A stretch of 64,000 bases of DNA from Bin55 sp028819195 (GCA_028819195.1 JAPPMF010000008.1:1-64000); one strand, 5' to 3'. Shown: positions 1 to 9,214, counted from the stretch's first letter. Notes: a model not told the origin generated them from the letters alone. Program-made: numbers and translations.

Positions 1-372
1 TAACATAACAATTATAAATTTATTTTTTTTCAAAAAAATTTTTCATTTGGTTAAATTATTTGTCAGTTTAATCGTTAAATCTTTTTCAATTGTGTATTTT
101 AAAAAAAAATTTAAAAAAAAAAAAAAAAACCCCCCCCCCCCGCAATATATTTGCATATTTGTTAATTAAAAAGAAAGATATACACATAGACGCAAATCTT
201 TGCCATTCGTTCCTGTAACAAGGCATGGGTCAGAGATTACTGTGTTTAGTCTAGTTTCTGATGAATGTTTCAAGAATGAGATAATTAACGTTCACTTTCT
301 GACCACTTGGCAAGCGTTCACTAACTCTCGGAACACACGGTTAGGCAAACGCAGTAGGATTCTTAATTCTGC
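1..372. other. AT-rich low-complexity left edge, no gene seen
   Basis: The first 180 bases are almost entirely A/T homopolymer runs apart from one C tract. Bases 180-372 are of ordinary composition but show no convincing reading frame on either strand. I see no promoter, RNA gene or terminator that I would defend here. The stretch precedes a decayed recombinase fragment, so it may belong to the same degraded mobile-element relic. Confidence 0.5.
113..141. repeat. A17-C12 homopolymer junction
   Basis: Seventeen A residues (113-129) are followed directly by twelve C residues (130-141), with further A and T tracts upstream (101-112). Such a paired tract can be a slippage-prone locus or an assembly or read artefact near a sequence end. 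No reading frame crosses it, so phase variation of a protein is not supported. Read-level length variation would separate the explanations. Confidence 0.7.
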
Positions 373-573
373 TTGATTACCTTTCTTTACCTCTTGAATA
401 AGACCTTCGGCTATGCCCGCGTCTCAACCCCTAAACAAACCAGCGATCCCCAACTAGAACTGTTAAGTCAGACTGGTGGTGATGAAATCTTTGTCGAAAC
501 GGAGTCAGGTGCCAACCGTACGCGTCCCGAACTGGAAAAATTACTTCTACTGGAGCGGGAAAGCATTACATAA
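373..573 (+). pseudogene. Serine recombinase (resolvase/invertase) N-terminal fragment
   Basis: The frame reads KTFGYARVSTPKQ, the N-terminal signature of small serine recombinases; the Ser of YARVST is the nucleophile. It continues with the family-typical regions QLELL, FVETESGANRTRPELEKLL. A normal resolvase is about 180-200 residues with a C-terminal helix-turn-helix. This frame leaves the family pattern after RPELEKLL and stops at 66 residues, so the rest of the catalytic domain and the DNA-binding domain are missing. The first dozen residues from the TTG at 373 are not resolvase-like; the true ancestral start was nearer to the Lys-Thr-Phe-Gly-Tyr. It is the best evidence that 1-1.4 kb is a decayed mobile element. 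Confidence 0.75.
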
Positions 574-1360
574 ATCTACAAACTAAAGATATTGCGGGCT
601 TTGAAGATGGTGCCGCGGTGACACGTAAGGCGAGGAATGTTTTGTTAGTCTATAATTCCATGAATTAACGAACCGACACACTCAGGCGTGTCGGTGGTAC
701 GATTGACGCGCGCTGAGGTGGGTATTGGTTGGTTTTAATCAATCATTTCGGCTGCGTTAAGGAGACCGAATTGACGTGATCAACGTGAAGAGTTTTAAGG
801 ATTATCCCCTTACTTCCTCACAATCTCAGCACGGTTTAATCTAGCTAATTTAATGGAGTTGTATGCGGGAGCGGTAGTGAATCGATTAGAGTTGGATACG
901 GCGCTGGAAAGTATCGGTTTTAAGGGTAATCATGCCGTCAAACTCATAACGGAGTCAAGGCTAATCATGGCGTTAATCTGACGTCGGCATTGACTAGTGT
1001 GCATGGTGTTAAGGTGGTGAACACGGTTATGTTGCTAGAAAGTGAACTGTTGGAATTAGCCGGTTCCTACAAGGTGTATGAAGGTCATCAGAAGCGCAAT
1101 ACGATCTATGCGATGCATTGTCCGTTTCATAACGATGGTGTTAAATCGGCGGTAATAATGTTAGGATTTGGGAAAGAAATCGGCGCTAAATTTGAACGTC
1201 ACAAGTAATCGTACTAAGTAGACTATACGTGTCCCCCTTTATCAGTGAGATATAACCGAAGTTCATCCTCTTTTCTCGGCAGAGGACGGGGTTACACCTA
1301 GTAGGTCGTGGGGTAATTTTTTGTCATGAGTTCATCGTTTGCAAACTTGGATGTGGCTTC
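574..1360. other. Decayed region after the recombinase fragment
   Basis: Only short frames exist here. One (853-981, 42 codons) and another (990-1208, 72 codons, open upstream to about 918) are adjacent in different frames and look like pieces of one or two broken genes. The second contains NHGVNLTSALTSVHG and a MHCPFHNDG segment. I cannot assign a family. Near-repeats of an 18-base unit (AATCATGCCGTCAAACTC versus AATCATGGCGTTAATCTG) lie around 915-980. A hairpin at 672-695 is listed separately. I see no intact gene. Confidence 0.4.
672..695. other. 8-bp hairpin
   Basis: ACCGACAC (672-679) and GTGTCGGT (688-695) form a perfect 8-bp stem with an 8-base loop. No T tract follows on either side, so it is not a standard Rho-independent terminator. 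It may be a leftover recombination or transcription-end site of the degraded element. Confidence 0.4.
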
Positions 1361-1435
1361 TTGACACATTCGAAAACGAGTCCATCACCCACGATCGACG
1401 AATCACAATCCGTTCGTCAAGAAAGTACTCGATTT

Positions 1436-2506
1436 GTGACAGGTAGAGTTACGATTGCGTTCACTGGTGGCGGTACTGCGGGTCACGTGATACCGGCAAT
1501 ACCGGTAATTTCTTCAATTCTAGATTTACAACACACAGTGGTGTTTATCGGTTCGAACAGCGGTTTAGAAGAAAAACTCTTAGCGGACTTGCAACTTCGC
1601 TATTACGGTATCACAACAGGAAAATTGCGCCGATATTTCTCACTGAAAAACCTTGTCGATGCGTTTCTGATACCCATAGGGGTATTACAAGCATTGTTAA
1701 TTTTGTTGCGGATGAAACCAAAAGCGCTCTTTTCAAAGGGTGGATACGTCGCCTTTCCGGTAGTGGTAGCTGCGTGGTTATTACGTATACCCGTTGTTGC
1801 ACACGAATCTGATCTTTCACCTGGTTTAGCAACACGTTTGTGTACTCCGTTTATAAAAACTCAGTGCGTGACATTTGAACAAACTAAGACTGAGGCAAGG
1901 AAAGTCGTCGTATCGGGTACTCCGATTCGAGAGTTTTTGAACAGAGGTGATCCTCAATGTGCAAGAGATTGGTTGAATATCACTGATCAACGTCCAGTGA
2001 TTGTAGTAGTTGGTGGAAGTTTAGGTGCACAGTCGATCAATGACATCGTACGGGACTGTATAGCTTCTCTCAGCGAACGCTTTACCGTCATTCATGTGTG
2101 TGGTAAAGGCAATTTAGAAGTCTCTTTACAAGCAACAGAGGGTTACTTTCAATTTGAATTCATAGACCAAGAATGGGGCAATGTTTTAGCATTGGCTGAT
2201 TTCGTTGTGTCTCGAGCTGGTGCGAACGCACTTTTCGAGTTGCTTTATTTGCAAAAACCCAACCTCCTAATTCCGTTACCACTTTCCGTTAGTCGGGGAG
2301 ATCAAATTGAAAATGCTGAGTATGCTGAGGTTCGTGGTTGGAGTCTCGTGTTACCTGAAGAACGACTGACGAAAGAAACATTCATGAATAGCGTAGATCA
2401 ATTAGTTACCAACCAGACTCGGTATAAATCAAATTTAACTGCTTTTAGCGTACCAGATGCCGTCGAGGTCATTGTTGCAGAGATTGACGCGGTAATACGG
2501 GCTTGA
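1436..2506 (+). CDS. murG: UDP-GlcNAc:lipid I GlcNAc transferase, staphylococcal-type MurG
   Basis: Transfers GlcNAc from UDP-GlcNAc onto lipid I to make lipid II on the cytoplasmic face of the inner membrane, the last intracellular peptidoglycan step. Motifs: N-terminal glycine loop TGGGTAGHV (residues 10-18), GKLRRYFSLKN, LFSKGGYVAFPVVVAA, HESDLSPGLA (His near 123), GGSLGAQ (near 192), and SRGDQIENA (near 285). This set, with HESD where proteobacterial MurG has HEQN, is what I recall for the Staphylococcus aureus enzyme. From the GTG at 1436 the protein is 356 residues, matching that type. The same frame is open back to a TTG at 1361, but those 25 residues are Ser/Thr-rich and unlike a MurG start. 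The gene is alone, not in a dcw cluster; serA follows after 53 bp. It may be a second or transferred MurG. Confidence 0.88.
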   Translation: MTGRVTIAFTGGGTAGHVIPAIPVISSILDLQHTVVFIGSNSGLEEKLLADLQLRYYGITTGKLRRYFSLKNLVDAFLIPIGVLQALLILLRMKPKALFSKGGYVAFPVVVAAWLLRIPVVAHESDLSPGLATRLCTPFIKTQCVTFEQTKTEARKVVVSGTPIREFLNRGDPQCARDWLNITDQRPVIVVVGGSLGAQSINDIVRDCIASLSERFTVIHVCGKGNLEVSLQATEGYFQFEFIDQEWGNVLALADFVVSRAGANALFELLYLQKPNLLIPLPLSVSRGDQIENAEYAEVRGWSLVLPEERLTKETFMNSVDQLVTNQTRYKSNLTAFSVPDAVEVIVAEIDAVIRA

Positions 2507-2559
2507 CATTTGAACAAAAATAAAATTTAGCGACTTTTTGATCAATATTTCGTTTCACT

Positions 2560-3738
2560 GTGTATCGTGTAAAAACCTTTAATCGTATCGCGCCAAGTGG
2601 TCTCAGTCTATTCCCAACGGAATCGTTTTCCGTAGGACCTGAATTACGTAATCCTCATGCCTTGTTGCTCCGAAGTCACCCACTTTCGGTTGACAGTCTC
2701 CATTCCGGGCTGCTAGCAATCGCTAGAGCTGGTGCTGGGATCAACAACATCCCCGTTGATGAGTGTACCAAAAGAGGAATCGTTGTATTCAATACGCCTG
2801 GGGCAAACGCTAATTCGGTGAAAGAGCTTGTAGTCGCAGCCATGCTGCTTTCGTCGCGCGACGTACTTGGAGGCGTAAAGTTTGTCAATGAAATACCGAA
2901 AAACCTACAAGGTCCGGCATTTAAACAATACATCGAAGATGGTAAAAAGAAGTATGTGGGACGCGAACTAAAAGGCCGAGTTCTGGGAATTGTGGGTTTA
3001 GGTGCAATTGGTGCCACGGTTGCGAATATTGCACTTGCGATGGGCATGCAAGTACTCGGGTACGATCCGTATCTACTACAGCCCACCTCGCCACGTATAC
3101 CGTTACAAGTGAAGAAGCTTGATTGTTTGCAGGCATTGTTTGCGCAATCCGATATCATCTCCTTACATTTACCTGCAACCAAAGATAATCATGGACTAAT
3201 CGATCGGACACTACTGTCTGAATGTGAACGTGGGACAGTGTTGCTTAACTTCGCACGGTCCGAAGTTGTCAATCACAACGATGTCTTAGAAGCGTTACAA
3301 ACAGGATTGTTAGCAAAGTACTTTAACGACTTTCCAATGCACGAATACTCTGGTCACGCGAGTATTTATTCCACACCTCATTTAGGTGCAAGTACCGTCG
3401 AAGCGGAAGAAAACTCAGCGGCGATGGCTGTCAACCAATTGATAAATTTCTTTTATCATGGAGATACTGTCAATTCAGTGAACTTTCCGAACGTGCATTT
3501 AGAACGAACACGTGGATTTCGCGTTTCACTTACAACACTACAGGCGACAGATTGTCTGAGTATTGTGCTGTCGACGCTTGGGGTAGCTGAGTTAGGTGTC
3601 GAAGGATTAAACAGTAGTCGGCGTGACGCGGTAGCTTACCATCTCATCGATCTTGATCGGGAACCGAGTGGCAAACAATTAGACAAACTGCGTGCCATCG
3701 AACGTGTGATAGATGTTCGACCGATTGGGTTCGCTTAA
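2560..3738 (+). CDS. serA: D-3-phosphoglycerate dehydrogenase
   Basis: Oxidises 3-phosphoglycerate to 3-phosphohydroxypyruvate with NAD, the first step of serine synthesis, in the cytosol. Visible marks are the substrate-domain motif ARAGAGINNIPVDECTKRGIVVFN, shown here only as an anchor around residues 55-80, the NAD fold GLGAIG (about 146-151), and the catalytic histidine in TPHLGAS (near 272). At 392 residues it is the medium-length form: after the catalytic part only a shortened ACT-like regulatory tail remains, so serine feedback may be weak or absent. The start is GTG. The stop overlaps the convergent miaB stop by 4 bp, leaving no room for a separate terminator. No serC or serB is nearby. 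Confidence 0.9.
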   Translation: MYRVKTFNRIAPSGLSLFPTESFSVGPELRNPHALLLRSHPLSVDSLHSGLLAIARAGAGINNIPVDECTKRGIVVFNTPGANANSVKELVVAAMLLSSRDVLGGVKFVNEIPKNLQGPAFKQYIEDGKKKYVGRELKGRVLGIVGLGAIGATVANIALAMGMQVLGYDPYLLQPTSPRIPLQVKKLDCLQALFAQSDIISLHLPATKDNHGLIDRTLLSECERGTVLLNFARSEVVNHNDVLEALQTGLLAKYFNDFPMHEYSGHASIYSTPHLGASTVEAEENSAAMAVNQLINFFYHGDTVNSVNFPNVHLERTRGFRVSLTTLQATDCLSIVLSTLGVAELGVEGLNSSRRDAVAYHLIDLDREPSGKQLDKLRAIERVIDVRPIGFA

Positions 3739-5054
3739 TGGGTCTGAACGAGTTCTCCGCGAAGAGAATTCGGTAATGCTTCTGTGATAATCACATCAAC
3801 AAGTGATGGAACGGAGCTATGAGCAACAAAGTTTACCACACGATTGTTTTCAGTCCTCCCTTGTAGCCCCTGGGGTGTTCGTCTCGAGGGACCGGTCACT
3901 AGCACACGTTGACGTGTACCGACCATCGATTGTGCATGGGCGTTTGCTTGCTTGCGTAGTAGCGACTGTAGTCGTGTTAAACGATCTTGTTTTTGTGCAA
4001 TTGGGGTATTATCGACCATCGATGCCGCCGGAGTACCTGGGCGAGCACTGTAGATAAAACTAAAGGAAGTGTCGAAGTTGAGTTGTTCGACCAGTTTCAT
4101 CGTTGCTACGAAATCCTCTTCAGTTTCACCTGGAAAGCCAACAATAAAGTCGGAAGATAGCGCGATGTCTGGTCTAGCCTCACGTAATTTTCGGATTTTC
4201 GACTTGTACTCCAAGACCGTGTGACCGCGTTTCATCCTAGCTAACACGCGATCAGAACCAGACTGCACCGGTAAATGCAAGTGACTTACCAACGTTGGAA
4301 TTGTTCGATAAGCTTCAATTAGTGAATGCGAAAACTCAACGGGATGTGAAGTTGTAAATCGAATACGTTCTACACCAGCAATCTTCGATGTGTAAAAAAT
4401 CAATTCAGCAAGATCAGCCTTACCACCTTCGAAAGTGCCGCGATAGGCGTTCACATTCTGTCCCAAAAAGTGAATTTCTTTGACACCTTGGTTGACAAGA
4501 GCAACGACCTCCCGCATGATATCACTCACAGGTCGACTAACTTCTGGTCCGCGCGTGTACGGAACAACACAAAAAGTGCAAAACTTGCTACACCCTTCCA
4601 TCACAGATACGTACTCATGGACACTGCTTGTGTTAGGTGTAGGTAACCGATCGAATTTTTCGATTTCAGGAAAGGAGATGTCAACCACTGGTTGTCCAGC
4701 GTCGCGCACTTGATCGATCATGTTCGGTAATCGATGCAGTGTTTGTGGACCAAACACTAGGTCGACGAATGGCGCACGTGTCAGGATCGCGTCCCCTTCC
4801 TGAGATGCCACACAGCCGCCTACACCTATGAGTAGATCATTCTTATCGAGTTTGAGACGACGGTATCTACCGAGTTCATGAAACACCTTTTCTTGGGCTT
4901 TTTCTCGGATTGAGCAGGTATTCATCAGAATGACATCAGCTTCTTGTGGGTTGTCTGTAATGGTCGCGGCGTGACTAGCTTTCAGTACATCACAGATCTT
5001 GGATGAATCGTAGTCATTCATCTGACAACCGTACGTTTTTACGAAAAGTTTCAT
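3735..5054 (-). CDS. miaB: tRNA-2-methylthio-N6-dimethylallyladenosine synthase
   Basis: Radical-SAM methylthiotransferase that adds the 2-methylthio group to i6A37 of tRNAs reading UNN codons. The N-terminal UPF0004 domain has the three cluster cysteines (Cys10 in TYGCQMN, Cys47 in NTCSIREKA, Cys81 in GGCVASQ). The radical-SAM CxxxCxxC is Cys155, Cys159 and Cys162 in EGCSKFCTFC. A C-terminal TRAM domain covers about residues 375-437. At 439 residues it is the normal length and starts MKLFVKTYGC. In many proteobacteria miaB precedes phoH-ybeY-lnt; here the following genes are an ABC importer. Confidence 0.95.
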   Translation of the reverse strand: MKLFVKTYGCQMNDYDSSKICDVLKASHAATITDNPQEADVILMNTCSIREKAQEKVFHELGRYRRLKLDKNDLLIGVGGCVASQEGDAILTRAPFVDLVFGPQTLHRLPNMIDQVRDAGQPVVDISFPEIEKFDRLPTPNTSSVHEYVSVMEGCSKFCTFCVVPYTRGPEVSRPVSDIMREVVALVNQGVKEIHFLGQNVNAYRGTFEGGKADLAELIFYTSKIAGVERIRFTTSHPVEFSHSLIEAYRTIPTLVSHLHLPVQSGSDRVLARMKRGHTVLEYKSKIRKLREARPDIALSSDFIVGFPGETEEDFVATMKLVEQLNFDTSFSFIYSARPGTPAASMVDNTPIAQKQDRLTRLQSLLRKQANAHAQSMVGTRQRVLVTGPSRRTPQGLQGRTENNRVVNFVAHSSVPSLVDVIITEALPNSLRGELVQTH

Positions 5055-5088
5055 ACGTGGAAATAGTGTTCGAACCAGTTAGACGACA

Positions 5089-6021
5089 TCACTTGTTGCG
5101 AACTCTTGGGTCAATAGCATCGCGTAGAGCATCGCCCATGTAATTAATGCTCAAAACCGTAAGTGAAATAGCAAGTCCAGGCCATATTACACGTTCCACA
5201 TTGATTTGAATATAGTTAGAACCATCAAACAGCAATCGTCCCCAAGTCGGAAAATCAGAAGGGAACCCTAGACCTAAGAACGACAGTGTAGACTCCGTAA
5301 TGATAGCATTCGCGATCCCTAGTGTCGCAGACACCATAATTGGACTCAAAATATTGGGTAGGATGTGATTGATCACGATGTGTCGTCCAGAAGTTCCCAC
5401 ACTAACTGCTGCTTTCACAAATTCACGTTCTTTCAAAGCAAGTGTTTCGCTGCGTACTATTCGCGCGATCTGCATCCAACTTGTGATACCGATAATCACA
5501 ACGACAAGTAGAAATATCCCCATGTTCTGACCAAACGTAGAACTTAGTGCATCGCGGAAAAACACTATGATTACCAGCAGCAACGGGAGGAGAGGGAGTG
5601 CTAGGAAAAAGTCAGTGAAACGCATTAGCGGTCCATCGAGACGTTTGTAGTACCCCGCTAGTAACCCGATAGCAGTTCCCAAAACTAACGACAAAACCAT
5701 CGCGGTGAATCCCACTGACAAGGCGACACGTCCCCCTGATAAGATCCGTGCTAACGTATCTCTTCCTAAGTTATCCGTCCCGAACCAATGAACCCATGAC
5801 ATACCTTGATTTCGGACCGTCAAATCTATAGCCGATGGATCATAGGGGTAGAAGAGGGGACCTACTAATACGGCGAACGTGATGAATCCAAAAACTCCAG
5901 CACCGACTAAAGCACCTTTATGGTTTCGTAACGCGATCCAAACAATCATCCATGGTGAAGGATGTTCTTGTGCGTTCAACAATGCCTGTTGATACTGTGC
6001 TTGTTGTCCTTTCAATGCCAT
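5089..6021 (-). CDS. Dipeptide/oligopeptide-type ABC importer permease (DppC/OppC family)
   Basis: Inner-membrane permease of a family 5 peptide, nickel or opine-type importer. The product has a cytoplasmic N-terminus, a first membrane span near residues 40-65 and five further spans. The conserved loop HWFGTDNLGRDTLARI and the EAA-type cytoplasmic loop near EREFVKAAVSVGTSGR are clear hallmarks of the DppC branch. I chose the ATG at 6021 (310 residues): the frame extends to 6105 but that part overlaps the upstream permease gene, and the ATG lies 4 bp after that gene's stop. It forms an operon with the DppB-like permease and the binding protein. No ATP-binding subunit is encoded nearby. Confidence 0.9.
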   Translation of the reverse strand: MALKGQQAQYQQALLNAQEHPSPWMIVWIALRNHKGALVGAGVFGFITFAVLVGPLFYPYDPSAIDLTVRNQGMSWVHWFGTDNLGRDTLARILSGGRVALSVGFTAMVLSLVLGTAIGLLAGYYKRLDGPLMRFTDFFLALPLLPLLLVIIVFFRDALSSTFGQNMGIFLLVVVIIGITSWMQIARIVRSETLALKEREFVKAAVSVGTSGRHIVINHILPNILSPIMVSATLGIANAIITESTLSFLGLGFPSDFPTWGRLLFDGSNYIQINVERVIWPGLAISLTVLSINYMGDALRDAIDPRVRNK

Positions 6022-6025
6022 GCTA

Positions 6026-7039
6026 TTACGTGTATTTGATCCGTGGGTCGAGAACGCCGTAAAGCAAGTCGGCGATGAGATTGAACAGCACAATGAGTAC
6101 GGCAAAAATGAATGTCAAGGATTGGATTAGATAAATATCTCCGTTCTGAATGGCATGAATCAATAAATGGCCTAGGCCGTTTACTCGGAAGATTTGTTCC
6201 GTAATGATTGCTCCACTAAAAATGGTGGGAACCCCTAGTGCAATCATAGTCACAACTGGTAACATACTATTTCGCAGTATGTGCCCGACCAGAATCGCAC
6301 GGTCTTTCATTCCTTTAGCGCGCGCGGTGCGGACGTAATCCTGATTAAGATTTTCTAACACCGAAGCACGCATAAAACGACTTAGCTGGGCAGCGTTGTA
6401 AAACGCTAATACTGTAACTGGCATGATCATTTGCTTGACTTGTTGCCAAAATGAAGAAAAGTCTGTTACCCGCAGCGTCGTATCGTATATTGATGGTAAC
6501 CACCCGAGTGTCGAACTAAACAGAATGATGAGTAGTAACCCCGTAAAAAACGTCGGTACTGAAAACCCTACCATCGACACGAAGGTGCCAATCTGATCGA
6601 ACCAGCTGTACTGCTTGTATGCAGATATCACTCCGATTGGTAAGGCAATCAATATCCCGACTACGTAGGAAAGACCTACAACCCACAGAGTTTGTGGGAG
6701 TCGATCCAAAATGAGATCGACTACTGGACTACGGGTGGTAAACGAGACGACTCTAACTCGTTCTGAGGAATCGCCTATCGAAAGTCCAGTCGCTTGTTCA
6801 AAGATATGGAGCGGTTCATTGATAAAAAATTGTCGCATCCACTTGAGGTAACCAACATGAATCGGATCATTTACCCCCAGTTGATCGCGAATTTTTTCAC
6901 GGACTTCAGGTGGAATTGTGAGAGGTAAATTTCCCGTTGGATCACTTGGTGCTAAATCCAATAACACGTACAGGACAAAACTGATCACAATCAGTGTCGG
7001 GATGGCGAACATTAAGCGCCGCGTGGTGTACTTCAGCAT
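6026..7039 (-). CDS. Dipeptide/oligopeptide-type ABC importer permease (DppB/OppB family)
   Basis: Second membrane subunit of the same importer, 337 residues, normal for the family. It starts MLKYTTRRLMFAIPTLIVIS, a typical DppB first span, and contains PTGNLPLTIPPEVREKIRDQLG, which anchors the periplasmic loop. The EAA motif region reads DYVRTARAKGMKDRAI before the final spans, and the C-terminus is the usual ADLLYGVLDPRIKY. A stretch around residues 70-105 (GLSIGDSSERVRVVSFTTRSPV) is longer than in simple DppB proteins and resembles microcin C or opine-type permeases. It is cotranscribed with its neighbours by position. Confidence 0.9.
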   Translation of the reverse strand: MLKYTTRRLMFAIPTLIVISFVLYVLLDLAPSDPTGNLPLTIPPEVREKIRDQLGVNDPIHVGYLKWMRQFFINEPLHIFEQATGLSIGDSSERVRVVSFTTRSPVVDLILDRLPQTLWVVGLSYVVGILIALPIGVISAYKQYSWFDQIGTFVSMVGFSVPTFFTGLLLIILFSSTLGWLPSIYDTTLRVTDFSSFWQQVKQMIMPVTVLAFYNAAQLSRFMRASVLENLNQDYVRTARAKGMKDRAILVGHILRNSMLPVVTMIALGVPTIFSGAIITEQIFRVNGLGHLLIHAIQNGDIYLIQSLTFIFAVLIVLFNLIADLLYGVLDPRIKYT

Positions 7040-7094
7040 GAAGCGACTAGTTTATAGCATGTTTAGTGGAAGACAAGGTTAGGTTAGGTGCATT

Positions 7095-8888
7095 TCACTC
7101 TCGATACCAATCAGCAACATTCCATAGTTCGGAGTCCCAACCGTTCATTTTCACCCCTTTAAGTGAGACAGACTTCGCGGATACCCGAGCTCGCCAGATT
7201 AGCGGAATTTCCCAATAATTTTGGACCACAAAGTCGTTGATTTGTTTAATAGTCTCGATTCGATCTTGCGACTCTTCGGTTACCTCTAGTTGCTCAACTA
7301 AAGCGTCGAAATCCGCCGAGCAACCACGTGGAATATTTGACGCGTTCCAATCATTGTGAGGACCTGGTACCTCTTCACACACCCAGCTCTCGACGTACTC
7401 CGATGGATCAATTCCTTCAAAGTTGTTTGTGTACATTTGGACGTCAGCGTAAAACTTTCCGAGCGTATCGGGACTGCCTTGATCGCTGCCGAAAAATACG
7501 GCGCCGTCAATATGTCGTAATTCAGTTTCGACACCGATCTGTGACCACCACTCTTTGACGAGGGCTTGGGTATCTTGACGGACTGAGTTGGTAGATGTTT
7601 GGTAGAGCATACTTAGTCGAATCCCATCTTTGGCGCGTACGCCGTCTCGACCTCGAACCCAGCCAGCTTCGTCAAGGAGGCGGTTGGCTTCTTCAATATT
7701 TTGCGTTTTACATTCTTCGTTATTATCAGAAACAAATTTCGACGGCGCGGGTATCACATTACACATAGGTCGACCGGTGTCTCCATAGCCGACTTCGACG
7801 AGAATGGAGCGATCGATGGCTAACGATAGTGCTCGTCGTACGTTGAGATCAGATAGAAAGGGATGAGGGTTAGTTCCATCGAGATAGAGTGACCGTTTTT
7901 CACGCCCCAGAGAAGAATCATTGTTTGTTTGGTTAACCATGATTCGTTCGACGTTACTTCCAAATCCAGTCAAGAGTTCTCCTTTACCCGTGTCTTGCAT
8001 ACCTTCGAGCACTTCGGGTTCAACTTGTAAGTTCCACGCATAGTCGAACTCGCCCGTTTCAAGGACTGCGCGAGCGGCAGAGGAGGCTTCGCCGCCACCC
8101 TTGAAGATGACTTTTTGAAAGTAAGGTTTACCCTCTTCGCGGTAGTTAGGATTGGCAATAAAGGTTATGACATCGTTTGCCTTAAAGTCTTCGACCATGA
8201 AGGGGCCCGTACCCACTGGATTAAAATTTTGTTCGGTACAGGCTTGAGCAGCCGCTCCTAGACAGTCTTTAAACTGTTCTTTTTGTATGATCGGTGTAAG
8301 CGAACCAACAAAAGGTCCGTAAGGAAAATACATTGGTTTGGTGAATTCGACTCGCACCGTATGAGTATCGACTGCGACAACTTGTGCTACGTCTTTGAAG
8401 GCATTTGAGGAGACGCATCCAAATTCTTCATTTGAACAATACATCCAAGTGAATACAACATCGTCGGCTGTAAATGGAGTTCCATCCGACCAAATAATGT
8501 CAGTCCGTAAATTCCATGTAATACTTCGATAATCAGATGCTAAACCACCGTTTGCCATCGTCGGGATTGTACTTGCTAACCAAGGCACCATTTCGCCATC
8601 CACCGAGTCATAGCGCGCTAATGGCTCAACGATTAAGGAACTCGACTCGATGTCTTTCGTTCCACTCGATAAATACGGATTGAGGATGGACGGTGCTTGC
8701 CAATAAAGAATCTTGAGCGTTGTTGCATCATCGCTTAAATCATTCGGTTTGGGGATTTCAGTATTTTCTACTGTGCCTTCTACATCGGAACTAGCCGAAT
8801 CGGTGACTGCTAGTTGTTCTTGATTTCCACACGAACAGAGCAGTGAGGTAATAAGGAGAAAGCCTACAAGGTAAGTGTACTGTCGCAT
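7095..8888 (-). CDS. Family 5 extracellular solute-binding lipoprotein
   Basis: Substrate-binding protein of the importer, 597 residues. The N-terminus is a lipoprotein signal: charged MRQYTYLV, a hydrophobic core, then LLCSC with Cys20 as the lipidated residue, followed by an acidic Ser/Glu linker. The SBP_bac_5 fold is shown by WRTDIIWSDGTPFTADDVVF-like text (around residues 125-147) and NVRRALSLAIDRSILVEVGYG in the second half. The ligand cannot be named; peptides, opines or oligosaccharides are all possible. It is first in a three-gene unit with the two permeases, and a possible promoter lies upstream at 8950-8978. Confidence 0.9.
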   Translation of the reverse strand: MRQYTYLVGFLLITSLLCSCGNQEQLAVTDSASSDVEGTVENTEIPKPNDLSDDATTLKILYWQAPSILNPYLSSGTKDIESSSLIVEPLARYDSVDGEMVPWLASTIPTMANGGLASDYRSITWNLRTDIIWSDGTPFTADDVVFTWMYCSNEEFGCVSSNAFKDVAQVVAVDTHTVRVEFTKPMYFPYGPFVGSLTPIIQKEQFKDCLGAAAQACTEQNFNPVGTGPFMVEDFKANDVITFIANPNYREEGKPYFQKVIFKGGGEASSAARAVLETGEFDYAWNLQVEPEVLEGMQDTGKGELLTGFGSNVERIMVNQTNNDSSLGREKRSLYLDGTNPHPFLSDLNVRRALSLAIDRSILVEVGYGDTGRPMCNVIPAPSKFVSDNNEECKTQNIEEANRLLDEAGWVRGRDGVRAKDGIRLSMLYQTSTNSVRQDTQALVKEWWSQIGVETELRHIDGAVFFGSDQGSPDTLGKFYADVQMYTNNFEGIDPSEYVESWVCEEVPGPHNDWNASNIPRGCSADFDALVEQLEVTEESQDRIETIKQINDFVVQNYWEIPLIWRARVSAKSVSLKGVKMNGWDSELWNVADWYRE

Positions 8889-8949
8889 AAGTCAATTCCA
8901 GTTAGGAGGAGGTGGATGTCTGTCAAATGATAATTTTGCAGTATTTGTA

Positions 8950-8978
8950 AGAATACTAACTGTAGTACCACTTGTAAA
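8950..8978 (-). promoter_or_regulatory. Candidate sigma-70 promoter for the importer operon
   Basis: On the minus strand TTTACA (8973-8978) and TATTCT (8950-8955) are separated by 17 bases and would start transcription about 55 bases before the binding-protein ATG at 8888. The match is moderate and unsupported by any operator. The rest of 8889-9214 holds no gene I can support. Confidence 0.3.
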
Positions 8979-9214
8979 TTGTAAATCTTGGGGTCGTCGT
9001 TGGAGGAATGGACACTCCATTAAAACGTACTTCGTACTCAGTAATGCAGAAAATGTTCTCTACGTGAAACTTCCGTGGTAGGGTTCTATTCTGAGGACTA
9101 ACCTAAGATTTGTTGGGGTGGCTATACAAATTCCACCACAGCTTACGAAACCAAGTCGATTTCTAGATTAGATATCTATCTCGACTATATGCTTCAACAA
9201 CAAGCTTGAACAAC

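Noticed and set aside
1326..1364. ATG upstream of murG as its start
   Set aside because: That frame meets a TGA after 12 codons; the murG frame starts at TTG 1361 or, better, GTG 1436.
2676..3182. 168-codon antisense frame in serA
   Set aside because: It is the mirror of a well-conserved coding gene, with low-complexity Ser/Pro/Thr text and no family pattern.
8875..9081. 68-codon plus-strand frame upstream of the binding protein
   Set aside because: Overlaps the binding-protein start, no ribosome-binding site and no protein-like pattern.
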